Notes: generated from the sequence alone by a model not told the origin. A stretch of DNA of 64,000 nt from Tardiphaga sp. P9-11 (GCF_008329525.1 NZ_NPKQ01000003.1:62001-126000); one strand, 5' to 3'; numbered from the stretch's first letter, positions 55,759 to 64,000 are shown. Program-made: numbers and translations.

Positions 55759-56108
55759 TCGTTGTCGGTATTCAAGTGCCGAACGACTGTCCCGCTAACA
55801 GACACGCATCAGAGCGGTCCGGGATTGGCTCGCGTCCGTTCCATCAACCTCTTCGATGACTATCATTGCTGCCCTCTTACTCTTTGTGAGCAGCATCCGA
55901 GGATGCTAGCTGGCGCGAACCGCGCCGTTTGTGTGCGTTCCGACATAGTTGAAGGATATTGGAGGGGTTACGGACGCACCTTTGTCGCTTGCCGGCTGGT
56001 TTTTCCGGGAACGAGATTGGTTGTTCCGCCGTTTTCAAAGACACCGGGCCTGTTCGGTTTCCAGCGGAACCAGTTTGCTTCGGCTCGGAGAAAATCGGGA
56101 GACAGCAA
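55759..56108. other. Gene-free stretch after aceA
   Basis: No supportable gene in these 350 bases; the frames present lack ribosome sites and family-like sequence. Base composition is lower in GC than in the neighbours. A GGGAGA ribosome site at its end serves the microprotein at 56109. Confidence 0.5.
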
Positions 56109-56294
56109 ATGATTTCCGAGATCCAGGTCCATACGATCGCCCGCCAGATGCTCGATCGGCACGGCCCCGTAGCCATCGCTCATGCCGCCCAGAATGCCCT
56201 GACGTGCGAGCACAAGGGGCAGATGGAAGAAGCCAGCGAGTGGCGCCACGTGAAGGATGCTATGAAGATCATGCAAGGCCCGCCTCAGAGCTGA
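56109..56294 (+). CDS. Small conserved Rhizobiales-type protein
   Basis: A 61-residue protein beginning MISEIQVHTIARQMLDRHGP and ending KDAMKIMQGPPQS, mostly helical with a central Ala/His-rich stretch. I recall near-identical small proteins annotated as hypothetical across Bradyrhizobium and relatives, often in multiple copies. GGGAGA 6 bases upstream of the ATG supports translation. Function unknown. Confidence 0.75.
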   Translation: MISEIQVHTIARQMLDRHGPVAIAHAAQNALTCEHKGQMEEASEWRHVKDAMKIMQGPPQS

Positions 56295-56668
56295 CATCGC
56301 GACATAGCCTTGCGAGTGTTCGCGGTGCAGATGAAACTGGCGGACAAATTCTTCCTGTTGGCTACCACGTTGAACGTGTCGCAGAAGTCTGCGACCCACG
56401 GCCAGAATGGAAGATGCCGAACTAGACGCGGCGGAATCGTAGTTGCAGATCTCGGATATCGTTGCGTTGTTATTTGGAAGCCGGCCGCCAATTATGGCTG
56501 CTTTGCGCAAAGTTGCTTGGCGCAAGTTACTGAAAAGATGGATCAGAGCGATTCGCATGACAGGTCTGACGTCATGTGGGATGCAATAAAGGTTGATCTA
56601 CAGTAACTCGGCGCGATTCCACGTTCGATCTTACTATGCTGGGCGGTTCCCACGCTAGGGAGCCCAAG
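56295..56668. other. Low-evidence spacer between microprotein genes
   Basis: A 98-codon frame (56310-56606) exists here but has no ribosome site, no recognisable family and a mixed composition, so it is not called. Nothing else stands out. Confidence 0.4.
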
Positions 56669-56842
56669 ATGCCTGACGTTTCTCGCCGTACTCAACTTAT
56701 CCTGCTGAAGAACGATCTGCACATCATGCGAGGTCGGGCTCAACGTTTGGATCTACCTGGCGTTGCCTCACTGATATTGGAGGCTATTTCGATCATCTCT
56801 GATCAGCCAGAGGTACCTAAGTCCGAGCAGCCGCGCGCCTGA
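56669..56842 (+). CDS. Small hypothetical protein
   Basis: A 57-residue frame beginning MPDVSRRTQLILLKNDLHIM, predicted as two helices. A GGGAG-like ribosome site lies about 10 bases upstream of this ATG, which is why it is preferred over the upstream in-frame start. Its last 40 bases overlap, tail to tail, the end of the minus-strand gene at 56803-56934. No family recognised. Confidence 0.5.
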   Translation: MPDVSRRTQLILLKNDLHIMRGRAQRLDLPGVASLILEAISIISDQPEVPKSEQPRA

Positions 56843-56934
56843 CTATCCTGTTCGCTATCGGCAGGATTGGTCGCCAGAACGAACATACTAACGGCAGCTG
56901 CCGTCACCAAAAACGGCATAATGATAAGCGCCAT
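56803..56934 (-). CDS. Single-helix membrane microprotein
   Basis: A 43-residue protein: MALIIMPFLVTAAAVSMFVLATNP forms one membrane helix, followed by a short polar tail. The start is decided by GGAG 6 bases upstream of the ATG at 56934; the longer in-frame extension has no such support. It could be a membrane regulator or toxin-like peptide; no family recognised. Its 3' end overlaps the opposite-strand gene. Confidence 0.55.
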   Translation of the reverse strand: MALIIMPFLVTAAAVSMFVLATNPADSEQDSQARGCSDLGTSG

Positions 56935-57286
56935 TGACGTCTCCTTATCGAAGTTGATCTTCGAACATGGCGCAATATCCCTCATGCGGCTCCATCCTTC
57001 CCTAAAGCGGATGGTGAACAGAATCATACGGAGAGATTTGGTTGAGGAAAGCCAAATTCACGACCCGTAAAGCATGCATTTCGCGCATCGATAGCGCGCT
57101 GTAACTGACACTCGTAGTAACTGACTGGAACTTCGAAGGGGCGCACCGCCGCTGAAACGGGTACGGTCAAGCAACTGTCGGGTGCGGTATTGAACATCAC
57201 GCTGCTTAAGATCGAAATCTTAAGAGGAACTTCCAGCATCCAACCGGCAGTTTTGCGCTCGACCAATTACGCTCAGCCACAGTGGT
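56935..57286. other. Gene-poor spacer before the DUF2778 gene
   Basis: An 80-codon minus-strand frame (57024-57266) is present but lacks a good ribosome site and a recognisable family, so I do not call it. No repeat or RNA family is apparent. The composition is AT-richer than the rest of the window. Confidence 0.4.
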
Positions 57287-58321
57287 ATGATTTTAAGCCC
57301 CACTGGCTTTGAGCTCAATCATATGATGGAATTCGCCGCGTGGTTGGCGTATCGGTGGGTTATGCCCGGGACCAGGCTGTTAGCACGAACCGTCATCTTC
57401 TGCGCTGCCACCGTCGCCCTGATCGGCGCGAGCCTTGTGCTCCGCGTTTTTTTTGACGACGGCTTCAGCAATTCGGAATTGACTGGCCGCTCGACGTTGC
57501 GTTCTGCTGACCATACCGCCGCGCCATTTGCTCATCGGTTCGCAGAGCTAGGCAATTTTGCATTGCGGCCGTATGCCACCGGCGTCCAGGTCGATCGGGC
57601 GAAAACCTCACTAGCCACCGGTCTCATCGCTCAACAATCAAAGATTGCCTCTGCTGATCAAACTGCGGAGCCCAATCCAACGGTTGCTGCCGTTCCCATG
57701 CCGAAAGCGCGCCCGATCGAAGCTCAATTCGGCCAGAATGCCTTGTCTGCCCCCTCTGGTGATCAACCATCGGCCTCGACCGACGATACCATCAAGACAG
57801 CGCTTCAAAAGGTGCTCGCATTCTTGCAACCATCGGGGCCACAGCTAGCTTCCGTTGCGCCTGACGGAGGTGTGTCTGGTGACGGCAAAGCTCTTCAGCC
57901 GGGTGTCTTCGACAAACACACCGCCGTCTACGACATCAGCGCGAAGACGGTCTATATGCCTGACGGGACGCGACTGGAAGCGCATTCCGGTCTCGGCGAA
58001 TTCATGGACGACCCTCGCTATGTTGCGGTCAAAGACCGCGGCCCGACCCCACCAAATGTGTATGAACTGAAACTGCGCGAGAAGCGCTTTCACGGCGTCC
58101 AGGCGATACGAATGAGGCCGGTTGGAAACGGCGAATTGTTTGGCCGCTCTGGGCTGCTAACGCATAGTTATCTGATGGGGCCAAACGGAGATTCGAACGG
58201 TTGCGTGTCGTTCAAGGATTATGACGCATTTCTGCAAGCGTTCGTCAGAGGTGATATCAAACGACTGGTCGTTGTGAAAAGCCTGTCCGATGAGGCGACT
58301 CCAGTCCCCGCTAAAGTATAA
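57287..58321 (+). CDS. DUF2778 protein (L,D-transpeptidase-like fold) with membrane anchor
   Basis: A 344-residue protein: N-terminal membrane helix (about 35-53), a long Ala/Ser/Pro-rich spacer (about 60-195), then a DUF2778 domain (about 205-330). VYMPDGTRLEAHSGLGEFMDDPRYV and HSYLMGPNGDSNGCVSFKDY supply the His and Cys of an L,D-transpeptidase-like site. The fold is shared with Tlde1 effectors, but no secretion or immunity gene is adjacent, so a chromosomal cell-wall enzyme is more likely. An internal ATG (57323) is an alternative start. Confidence 0.82.
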   Translation: MILSPTGFELNHMMEFAAWLAYRWVMPGTRLLARTVIFCAATVALIGASLVLRVFFDDGFSNSELTGRSTLRSADHTAAPFAHRFAELGNFALRPYATGVQVDRAKTSLATGLIAQQSKIASADQTAEPNPTVAAVPMPKARPIEAQFGQNALSAPSGDQPSASTDDTIKTALQKVLAFLQPSGPQLASVAPDGGVSGDGKALQPGVFDKHTAVYDISAKTVYMPDGTRLEAHSGLGEFMDDPRYVAVKDRGPTPPNVYELKLREKRFHGVQAIRMRPVGNGELFGRSGLLTHSYLMGPNGDSNGCVSFKDYDAFLQAFVRGDIKRLVVVKSLSDEATPVPAKV

Positions 58322-58606
58322 GCAAAGCATCATAGCCGCCCACGTGGCGCACCGTGGTTCAAGTTGAGAGCAACGAGCAAGCCATCAAATTCACCATTCT
58401 TCTGATTGCATGTCGTTCGCTCCGGCGCGGTCTTGGCAGGAGCTACTCGGACCTCGGCAAAAGAAAGATGCCCGAATTTCGGACTTGCACCGACACCGGT
58501 AGCCCATCACGTCGACTTTGTGTCAGAAGCGGGCACTCACCCACGAGGTTCCCTAAAGCGGAGGAGGCGGACATCTCCTGCACTGCCTGCCTCCTCCAAG
58601 GATAGC
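58322..58606. repeat. Degenerate repeat-like spacer
   Basis: No gene. The block with GTGTCAGAAGCGGGCACTC and GGAGGCGGACATCTCC resembles short sequences often seen between genes in Bradyrhizobium and often over-annotated as small proteins. Frames here (58354-58605, 58406-58762) are therefore not called. Copy number could not be checked. Confidence 0.4.
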
Positions 58607-59530
58607 TCAAACCTCCAGCTTGTCCCCACCCTTCAGATCAAGGATCTCGCGCGCTTCATCCGGGGTCGCGATTTCGAGGCCAAGGCCTTCGACAATCTTG
58701 CGCGCGAGGGTGACCTGCTCGGCATTCGACGACGCCATGCGGCCGGGCGCCGCCCACAGTGAGTCTTCCAGACCGACACGGATGTTGCCGCCCATGGCCG
58801 CAGCCATCGCTGCGATCGGCAGCTGATTGCGCCCGGCGCCGAGCACCGACCAGACATACTTGTCGCCGAACAGCCGATCTGCTGTGCGCTTCATGTGGAG
58901 CACATCTTCGGGATGCGCACCTGTGCCGCCCTGCAGACCGAACACCGTCTGGATGAACAATGGCGGCTTCACCAGACCCTGTTCCAGGAAATAGGCCAGG
59001 TTGTAGAGATGCGCGGTGTCGTAGCATTCGAACTCGAAGCGCGTGCCGGTCTCCGCCAGCGTCTTCAGCACATATTCGATGTCCTGGAACGTGTTACGGA
59101 ATACGATGTCCTTGTTCTGCAGGTGCTTCAATTCCCAGTCGTGATCGAACTTCTTGAAGCGGTTCAGCATGCCGAAGAAACCGAAATTCATCGAGCCCAT
59201 GTTCAGCGACGCGACTTCCGGCTTGTAAACCGCGGCAGGACGCACACGCTCGTCCACCGTCATGGTCGGCGCGCCACCCGTGGTCAGGTTAATAACGGCA
59301 TTCGTGCGCTGCTTGATGATCTTCAGGAACGGCGCGAAGGCCTCCGGGCTCTGATCGGGCTGGCCAGTTTTGGGATTGCGCGCATGCAAATGCACGATGG
59401 CGGCACCCGCTTCCGCCGCATCGACGGCGGCGTCGGCGATTTCCTGCGGCGTTACCGGCAATGCCTTGGACATCGAGGGCGTATGAATGGCACCCGTCAC
59501 TGCACAGGTGATGATGACTTTGCGGCTCAT
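58607..59530 (-). CDS. Beta-keto acid cleavage enzyme (BKACE family)
   Basis: A 307-residue TIM-barrel enzyme that condenses a beta-keto acid with acetyl-CoA to give acetoacetyl-CoA plus a shortened product. Segments KVIITCAVTGAIHTPSMSKALPVTP, GAAIVHLHARNPKTG (zinc HxH), NLTTGG and GGNIRVGLEDSLW are family marks. It sits 34 bp after a hydroxyacyl-CoA-type dehydrogenase gene, a pairing known in carnitine degradation (dehydrocarnitine to betaine); other beta-keto acids are possible. The ATG at 59530 is the conserved start. Confidence 0.92.
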   Translation of the reverse strand: MSRKVIITCAVTGAIHTPSMSKALPVTPQEIADAAVDAAEAGAAIVHLHARNPKTGQPDQSPEAFAPFLKIIKQRTNAVINLTTGGAPTMTVDERVRPAAVYKPEVASLNMGSMNFGFFGMLNRFKKFDHDWELKHLQNKDIVFRNTFQDIEYVLKTLAETGTRFEFECYDTAHLYNLAYFLEQGLVKPPLFIQTVFGLQGGTGAHPEDVLHMKRTADRLFGDKYVWSVLGAGRNQLPIAAMAAAMGGNIRVGLEDSLWAAPGRMASSNAEQVTLARKIVEGLGLEIATPDEAREILDLKGGDKLEV

Positions 59531-59564
59531 GTCAGTCTCCGTCTTGCTGTTGAGAGATTGCGGT

Positions 59565-60512
59565 TCAGGATTTGCGGCCCTGCGCGGCCTTGTGGGCCGC
59601 CAGCGCTGCAAGGCGTTCGTTGCGATGCTGCGTCAATGCGGCGATCCGTTCGGGCGACGGCTGATGCGGCCAGGCCGCAATCACCCGATCGACATTGGGG
59701 CTTTGGTAGACCTCTGGCCCTGCCGCAGCAGCAGCCAGCTCCTTATAAAAGCCCTTGTAGCGCGCGCAATAATCGGGAATGCCGCCTGGCGCATTGAGCT
59801 CGATGGTTTCCAGCGGGCCCAGAAACGACCACCGCAGACCCAGACCGTCTTTCACAGTGTGATCGAGATCTTCTGCGGACACGTAGCCTTCGCCAACCAG
59901 ACGAAACGCCTCTGCGAGCAAAGCGCCCTGCAGACGATTGAGAATGAAGCCATTGATTTCACGATTGACCGTCACGGGCACCTGTCCGATCTCGCGATAG
60001 ACCTCACGCGCGCGATCCACAGTCTGCTGCGCGGTCCATGGCGCGCCGCATAGTTCCACCAGCGGCACCAGATGCGGTGGATTGACGGGATGGCCGACAA
60101 GACACCGCGCGCGCCCCGGAAGCATTTCCGTAAAGCGCGAAGCCACGATGGCCGAGGTGGATGAGGCGAGCAGCGCATCCGGAGGCGCCAGACGATCCAG
60201 CTCGGCGAAGATGGCAATCTTCTGATCGACATTCTCCGGGCCGTTCTCCTGCACGAAGGTAACGTCCCTCACCGCATCGGCCAGACTCGCCGCGACCGAG
60301 ATTCGTGCAGCGGCGGCGTCGGGATCATTGGCGAGGCCATGGCTAGCGAGCGCATGCAGCTCATCGCGAATGAGCTGGGGCGCTGCTTCCAGTGTCGGGC
60401 CATGCGGATCGGTCAACCGCACCGTCCACCCCGCACGCGCGAAGATCGCTGCCCAAGCGCGTCCGATCAGACCCACGCCAACGATCGCTACATGTCGATT
60501 ATTCTCTGTCAT
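59565..60512 (-). CDS. 3-hydroxyacyl-CoA/carnitine-type dehydrogenase
   Basis: NAD-dependent dehydrogenase of 315 residues: VAIVGVGLIGRAWAAIFARAG (Rossmann, about 9-29), VQENGPENVDQKIAIFAELDRL, SSTSAIVASRF, the catalytic His in VGHPVNPPHLVPLVE, and a C-terminal 3HCDH dimer domain. The single-domain length and linkage with a BKACE gene resemble L-carnitine dehydrogenase, which makes 3-dehydrocarnitine. It is 8 bp after the fused transporter gene, so uptake and catabolism are co-transcribed. Confidence 0.9.
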   Translation of the reverse strand: MTENNRHVAIVGVGLIGRAWAAIFARAGWTVRLTDPHGPTLEAAPQLIRDELHALASHGLANDPDAAAARISVAASLADAVRDVTFVQENGPENVDQKIAIFAELDRLAPPDALLASSTSAIVASRFTEMLPGRARCLVGHPVNPPHLVPLVELCGAPWTAQQTVDRAREVYREIGQVPVTVNREINGFILNRLQGALLAEAFRLVGEGYVSAEDLDHTVKDGLGLRWSFLGPLETIELNAPGGIPDYCARYKGFYKELAAAAAGPEVYQSPNVDRVIAAWPHQPSPERIAALTQHRNERLAALAAHKAAQGRKS

Positions 60513-60520
60513 CTATGTCC

Positions 60521-63040
60521 TCACAGCCACAACACCTTGCGGCGCAGATCGAGATCGTCGCGCAGAGCCCTGGATGGCCCCTGATGAATGACTTTGCCCC
60601 GCTCCAGCGCCACCGTCGAATCGGAGAGAGCCAATGCCAGATCGAGATTATGGTCGACAATGATGATGGCAATTTCCTTGCGGAGCCGATCGAAGGTTTC
60701 GAACAACTGTTCCACCACCGCCGGCGCCAATCCCTCGAATGGCTCATCCAGCAGCAGCACGCGCACATCGCCGGACAACGCACGCGCGACAGCTACCATC
60801 TGCTGTTCGCCGCCTGAGAGATAATCGGCGGGGCTGTCGAGACGTTCACGAATCCTCGGGAAATATTCGTAGATGCGCTCGCGCGTCCAGTGCACGCCAT
60901 TGCCGGTCTGCCGCTTGAGACCACCGAGCTCGAGGTTTTGCTCGACACTCATGCCGGCAAACAGCGCGCGCCCCTGCGGCACATAGCCGATGCCGAGCCG
61001 TGCAACCTCCGCAGACGACAGGCCAACCAGCTCGTTCCCAGCGAGCTCGATCGAGCCGTTCGATGCCGGCGCTATGCCGATCAACGACTTGAGTAATGTC
61101 GACTTGCCGGCACCATTGCGACCGAGCAGCGCGATGATCTCGTTTTCATGCAGGGTGAAATTAACGTCGTTCAGAATATGGCTCTTGCCATAGAACGTAT
61201 CGACATTCTTCACCGTCAACAGCGGCTTTGCGCCCGCCGAAGTCTCGCGTGGGCGCGAAGCAACGGCCGTCGTGCCCGACCCGATATAGACTTCCTGCAC
61301 CCGCGCACTGGACCGCGCATCCTCGACCGAGCCATCCAGCAGCACTCGCCCTTCATTCATGACGGTGACGTGGTCTGCCAACTGGAACACCCGGTCGATA
61401 TCATGCTCGACCAGCAACACCGGCAGATCCGCCGAAATGCGTTTGATGATCGCGCCGATGCGTTCGCGTTCGGCAGCAGCGAGGCCTGCGAGCGGTTCGT
61501 CGAGCAGCAGGATGCGCGGCGCGGTCGCAAGCGCCACGCCCATGTCGAGCAACCGCTGCCCGCCGTAAGACAGCATGCCCGCTTCCGCCTTCTCGATCCC
61601 CGCGAGGCCGAGATAGCGGATCACCGCGTCGGTCTCGTGGTTGATCGGATCAATCGACAGCGCATTGGTGATGGGGTCGAAGCGTCGAGGATGCCGCGCC
61701 TGCACAGCGAGGCGGATATTCTCGCCGACGCTCAAAGCTGGAAACAGATTGGTGATCTGGAACGAGCGCCCGATGCCTGCACTTGCGATATCTTCCGGCG
61801 TATGGCCGGCAATGGGCCTGCCCATCAGCGACACACTACCCTGATCCGGCCTGTACATGCCCGACAGAAGATTGAACGCCGTGGTCTTGCCGGCACCATT
61901 CGGGCCGATCAGCGCATGTAGCGTGCGATCGGCGATTGCAATGTCGACGCCTTGCACAGCCTTGATGCCACCGAAGCTCTTCACGATGTGACTGGCCGCA
62001 AGCACAGCCCCGTCGACGGACGATTTCGGCTTCAGGAATTCCGGCAATGGCAACACTTCAATGCGCCGCGCCGACATGGCCGCATCTTCTTCCACCTTTT
62101 TACGAAACGGCGCGATCAACCGCTCGCCCATGCCGATCAGGCCGGTCGGCGAGAAAATGATGAAGCCGACAAAGACAAGACCGAACCAGAACAGCCAGTT
62201 CTCGGAATAGATGCCGAGGAATTCACGAAACAGAATGAAGAACAACGCGCCGAGCGCAGGCCCGAGAAAGCTGCGCATGCCACCGATCACGACCATCGCC
62301 AGCAATTCACCAGAGAATGCCACCGAGATTGGATCAGCTGAAGTCATGCGATTCTTGTACAGCAGCAGCACGCCAGCAAGCCCGGTGATGGTGGCTGACA
62401 ATACGAAAGCGGTGAGCTTGTAGCGATTGGTGGGATATCCGAGAAAACGCGCGCGCTGTTCGTTCTCGCGGATCGCGACCAGCACCGAACCAACCGTCGA
62501 ATTATGAAAGCGCCAGAGCAGGCACAGCACCGCAAACGCTACGATTGCCACGAACCAGTAATAGGTCGCCGCGGCATCGAGGTCGAAGCCGAGCAGTGCA
62601 GGCCGCGTGATTCCGCCGAGGCCGTTCTCGCCACCGGTCACGTCGGTCCAGCGAAACGATACGCTGTAGAGCATCGCCGCCAATGCCAGCGTGAGCAGCG
62701 AGAAATACACGCCGCGACGTCGCAGGATCAGATAACCGAAAGCCGCCGCTGTGATGGCCACGACGACCAGCGCCAGCAGCGTTGGACCGACGAATGAGTT
62801 CGGCAGCCAGTTGCGCTGGATCAGGGCTGCGGCATAGGCAGCAAGGCCGAACCAGGCCCCATGGCCGAACGAGACCAACCCGGTATGTCCGACCAGAATG
62901 TTTAATGCCATGCAGGCCAGCGCGAAGACGACGATTTCCGTCGCCGACGTCATGGTGAGTCCGAGCGCCAACAGGATCGGGGGCAGGATGAGCAGGCCGA
63001 CGCCCGCGATCAGCAAAGGAATAGGGAGACGATTCAACAT
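60521..63040 (-). CDS. Fused branched-chain-type ABC transporter: LivM permease plus LivG and LivF ATPases
   Basis: An 839-residue three-part polypeptide. Residues 1-330 are a LivM-like permease (about ten helices). Residues about 355-595 are an ABC ATPase with Walker A GPNGAGKTTAFNLLSG (about 385) and signature SYGGQRLLDMG. Residues about 610-839 form a second ATPase with GRNGAGKSTLLKSL (about 640) and YLSGGEQQMVAVARAL. These are normally two or three separate genes. With LivH (63051) upstream it makes a transporter lacking only the periplasmic receptor. Operon placement suggests the substrate of the BKACE pathway. Confidence 0.92.
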   Translation of the reverse strand: MLNRLPIPLLIAGVGLLILPPILLALGLTMTSATEIVVFALACMALNILVGHTGLVSFGHGAWFGLAAYAAALIQRNWLPNSFVGPTLLALVVVAITAAAFGYLILRRRGVYFSLLTLALAAMLYSVSFRWTDVTGGENGLGGITRPALLGFDLDAAATYYWFVAIVAFAVLCLLWRFHNSTVGSVLVAIRENEQRARFLGYPTNRYKLTAFVLSATITGLAGVLLLYKNRMTSADPISVAFSGELLAMVVIGGMRSFLGPALGALFFILFREFLGIYSENWLFWFGLVFVGFIIFSPTGLIGMGERLIAPFRKKVEEDAAMSARRIEVLPLPEFLKPKSSVDGAVLAASHIVKSFGGIKAVQGVDIAIADRTLHALIGPNGAGKTTAFNLLSGMYRPDQGSVSLMGRPIAGHTPEDIASAGIGRSFQITNLFPALSVGENIRLAVQARHPRRFDPITNALSIDPINHETDAVIRYLGLAGIEKAEAGMLSYGGQRLLDMGVALATAPRILLLDEPLAGLAAAERERIGAIIKRISADLPVLLVEHDIDRVFQLADHVTVMNEGRVLLDGSVEDARSSARVQEVYIGSGTTAVASRPRETSAGAKPLLTVKNVDTFYGKSHILNDVNFTLHENEIIALLGRNGAGKSTLLKSLIGIAPASNGSIELAGNELVGLSSAEVARLGIGYVPQGRALFAGMSVEQNLELGGLKRQTGNGVHWTRERIYEYFPRIRERLDSPADYLSGGEQQMVAVARALSGDVRVLLLDEPFEGLAPAVVEQLFETFDRLRKEIAIIIVDHNLDLALALSDSTVALERGKVIHQGPSRALRDDLDLRRKVLWL

Positions 63041-63050
63041 TGGTATCGCC

Positions 63051-63929
63051 TCACTCGAACCGCATGATGCGTTCGCCGAACAGGCCGCGCGGCCGGAACA
63101 GCAACACCAAAAGCATCAGAAGATAGATCGCCGCCGTGGAAGCCGCCGAATAACCGACGCCGACCATCACCCCTTTGACCAATCCGACAAGCAGCGCGGC
63201 GAGCACGACGCCCCAGAACGAGCCGAGGCCGCCGATCACCACTACGACGAACGCCGGGGTGATGATCTCCTGGCCCATTGCCGGATGAATCGAATAGATC
63301 GGTGCGAGCAGTACGCCCGCCAGACCCGCTAGACCTATGCCCAGAGCTGCCACGACGGACATATATGGTTGCAGCGAGATACCCAGCGCGCCGACCATGT
63401 CCGGATTCTGCACACCGGCACGCACGACACGGCCGAACGAGGTCTTCTGCAGCAGTACCCAGAGGCCGAGCACACAGGTCACAGCGATACCGAGCAGGAC
63501 CACGCGGTAGAATGAATAGATGAAGCTGCCGATTGCCACCTGGCCACGCAGCGCCGGCGGGATCGAATAGGATAGTGGCGGTGCGCCAAAGATCATACGC
63601 AACGCCTGCTCGGCCACCATCGCGAGCCCGAAGGTGAGCAGCAGCGACAGGATCGGATCGGATCGATAGAACCGCCGGAACAGCGTCCGCTCGATGACGA
63701 CGCCGAACAGCGCGACGACAACGGGTGCCACGACAAAGGCGCCGCCGAAGCCAAGATATGGCGAAATCACCAGCGTCAGATAGGCGCCGATCGCATAGAA
63801 CGCGCCATGCGCGAGATTCACGATACCGCCGAGCGAGAAGATCAACGACAGACCGAGCGCAATCAGAAGGTAATAGACACCGTCGAGCAGTCCGTTGAGG
63901 ATCTGCTGGGTGAGCAACATGGCGGACAT
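63051..63929 (-). CDS. Branched-chain-type ABC transporter permease LivH
   Basis: A 292-residue permease with about eight hydrophobic segments and the LivH pattern GLLDGVYYLLIALGLSLIFSLGGIVNLAHGAFYAIGAY near the start and FVVVVIGGLGSFWGVVLAALLVGL toward the end. It pairs with the fused LivMGF protein, whose gene begins 10 bp downstream. The receptor gene may lie beyond the window edge upstream. It transports amino acids or amino-acid-like compounds such as betaines; the ligand is unresolved. Confidence 0.93.
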   Translation of the reverse strand: MSAMLLTQQILNGLLDGVYYLLIALGLSLIFSLGGIVNLAHGAFYAIGAYLTLVISPYLGFGGAFVVAPVVVALFGVVIERTLFRRFYRSDPILSLLLTFGLAMVAEQALRMIFGAPPLSYSIPPALRGQVAIGSFIYSFYRVVLLGIAVTCVLGLWVLLQKTSFGRVVRAGVQNPDMVGALGISLQPYMSVVAALGIGLAGLAGVLLAPIYSIHPAMGQEIITPAFVVVVIGGLGSFWGVVLAALLVGLVKGVMVGVGYSAASTAAIYLLMLLVLLFRPRGLFGERIMRFE

Positions 63930-64000
63930 GGGATGGGCTCCGCGGCCGTGCGCTGATGCGCATCTGACAGGGGTCGGAAGGACGGGACCGAAGCAACGTC

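Noticed and set aside
56310-56606. Possible 98-residue protein
   Set aside because: No ribosome site, no domain, and mixed composition; left as spacer.
57024-57266. Possible 80-residue minus-strand protein
   Set aside because: Weak start region and no recognised family; cannot be supported from sequence alone.
57287-58321. Type VI secretion effector module around the DUF2778 gene
   Set aside because: No immunity, chaperone, PAAR or other T6SS gene is nearby and the protein has its own membrane anchor.
58354-58762. Small plus-strand frames before the BKACE gene
   Set aside because: They lie in a repeat-like block often over-annotated in Bradyrhizobium and one overlaps the BKACE coding region.

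Overview
The window is a GC-rich chromosomal segment of an alphaproteobacterium, most likely of the Bradyrhizobium/Rhodopseudomonas/Afipia group (Nitrobacteraceae). This is inferred from overall protein character, the many acyl-CoA and aromatic-acid genes, the single-copy housekeeping genes (aroC, fabI, carA, pdxH), and intergenic palindromic repeats containing cores such as TCATTCCGGGGCG, which are common in that group. I see no rRNA, tRNA, CRISPR array, prophage or intact insertion sequence.

Layout. 0-2.6 kb: a TRAP solute-binding gene (cut by the window edge) divergent from pobA, whose product carries the 4-hydroxybenzoate hydroxylase active-site residues. 2.2-10.2 kb: small metabolic and regulatory genes (PaaI thioesterase, LysR gene divergent from an FMN-binding protein, GST with a WYL regulator, a DUF6537 protein beside a membrane cyclic-nucleotide-binding protein, a crotonase). 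10.3-22.2 kb: a CoA-thioester catabolic locus. One arm runs on the minus strand (TetR, SDR, crotonase, feruloyl-CoA-synthase-like ligase, three acyl-CoA dehydrogenases, nitroreductase); the divergent arm has a thiolase and a second ligase. 22-33.6 kb: mostly housekeeping (cobB, vWA protein, clpS, a nucleotide cyclase, aroC, a phosphatase, fabI, ECF sigma and anti-sigma, a DnaJ-like chaperone, pdxH). 33.6-44.2 kb: a candidate structured RNA of about 0.4 kb, corA, an L,D-transpeptidase, an extensin-like protein, an acyl-CoA ligase, a GatB/YqeY protein, a GT39 glycosyltransferase, carA and a thioesterase.

44.2-50.5 kb is an eight-gene minus-strand operon: a Mo-hydroxylase pair (2Fe-2S plus Tat-exported molybdopterin subunit), a small cytochrome c, an FccB-type flavoprotein, and soxX, soxY, soxZ and soxA. 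No soxB or soxCD is present in the window. 51-55.7 kb: a HerA-like ATPase, then isocitrate lyase divergent from an XRE/ScfR-type regulator. 55.7-58.6 kb is a gene-poor stretch with microproteins and a DUF2778 protein and looks accessory. 58.6-64 kb: a BKACE enzyme, a 3-hydroxyacyl-CoA-type dehydrogenase and a branched-chain-type ABC transporter in which LivM, LivG and LivF are fused in one polypeptide.

As a whole the region describes an aerobic, metabolically flexible bacterium that imports organic acids, activates them as CoA esters, funnels them to acetyl-CoA and the glyoxylate shunt, and oxidises reduced sulfur in the periplasm. The least explained items are the structured RNA near 34.0-34.4 kb, the tandemly repeated leader at 18.35-18.51 kb, the soxB-less operon and the free-standing DUF6537 protein.
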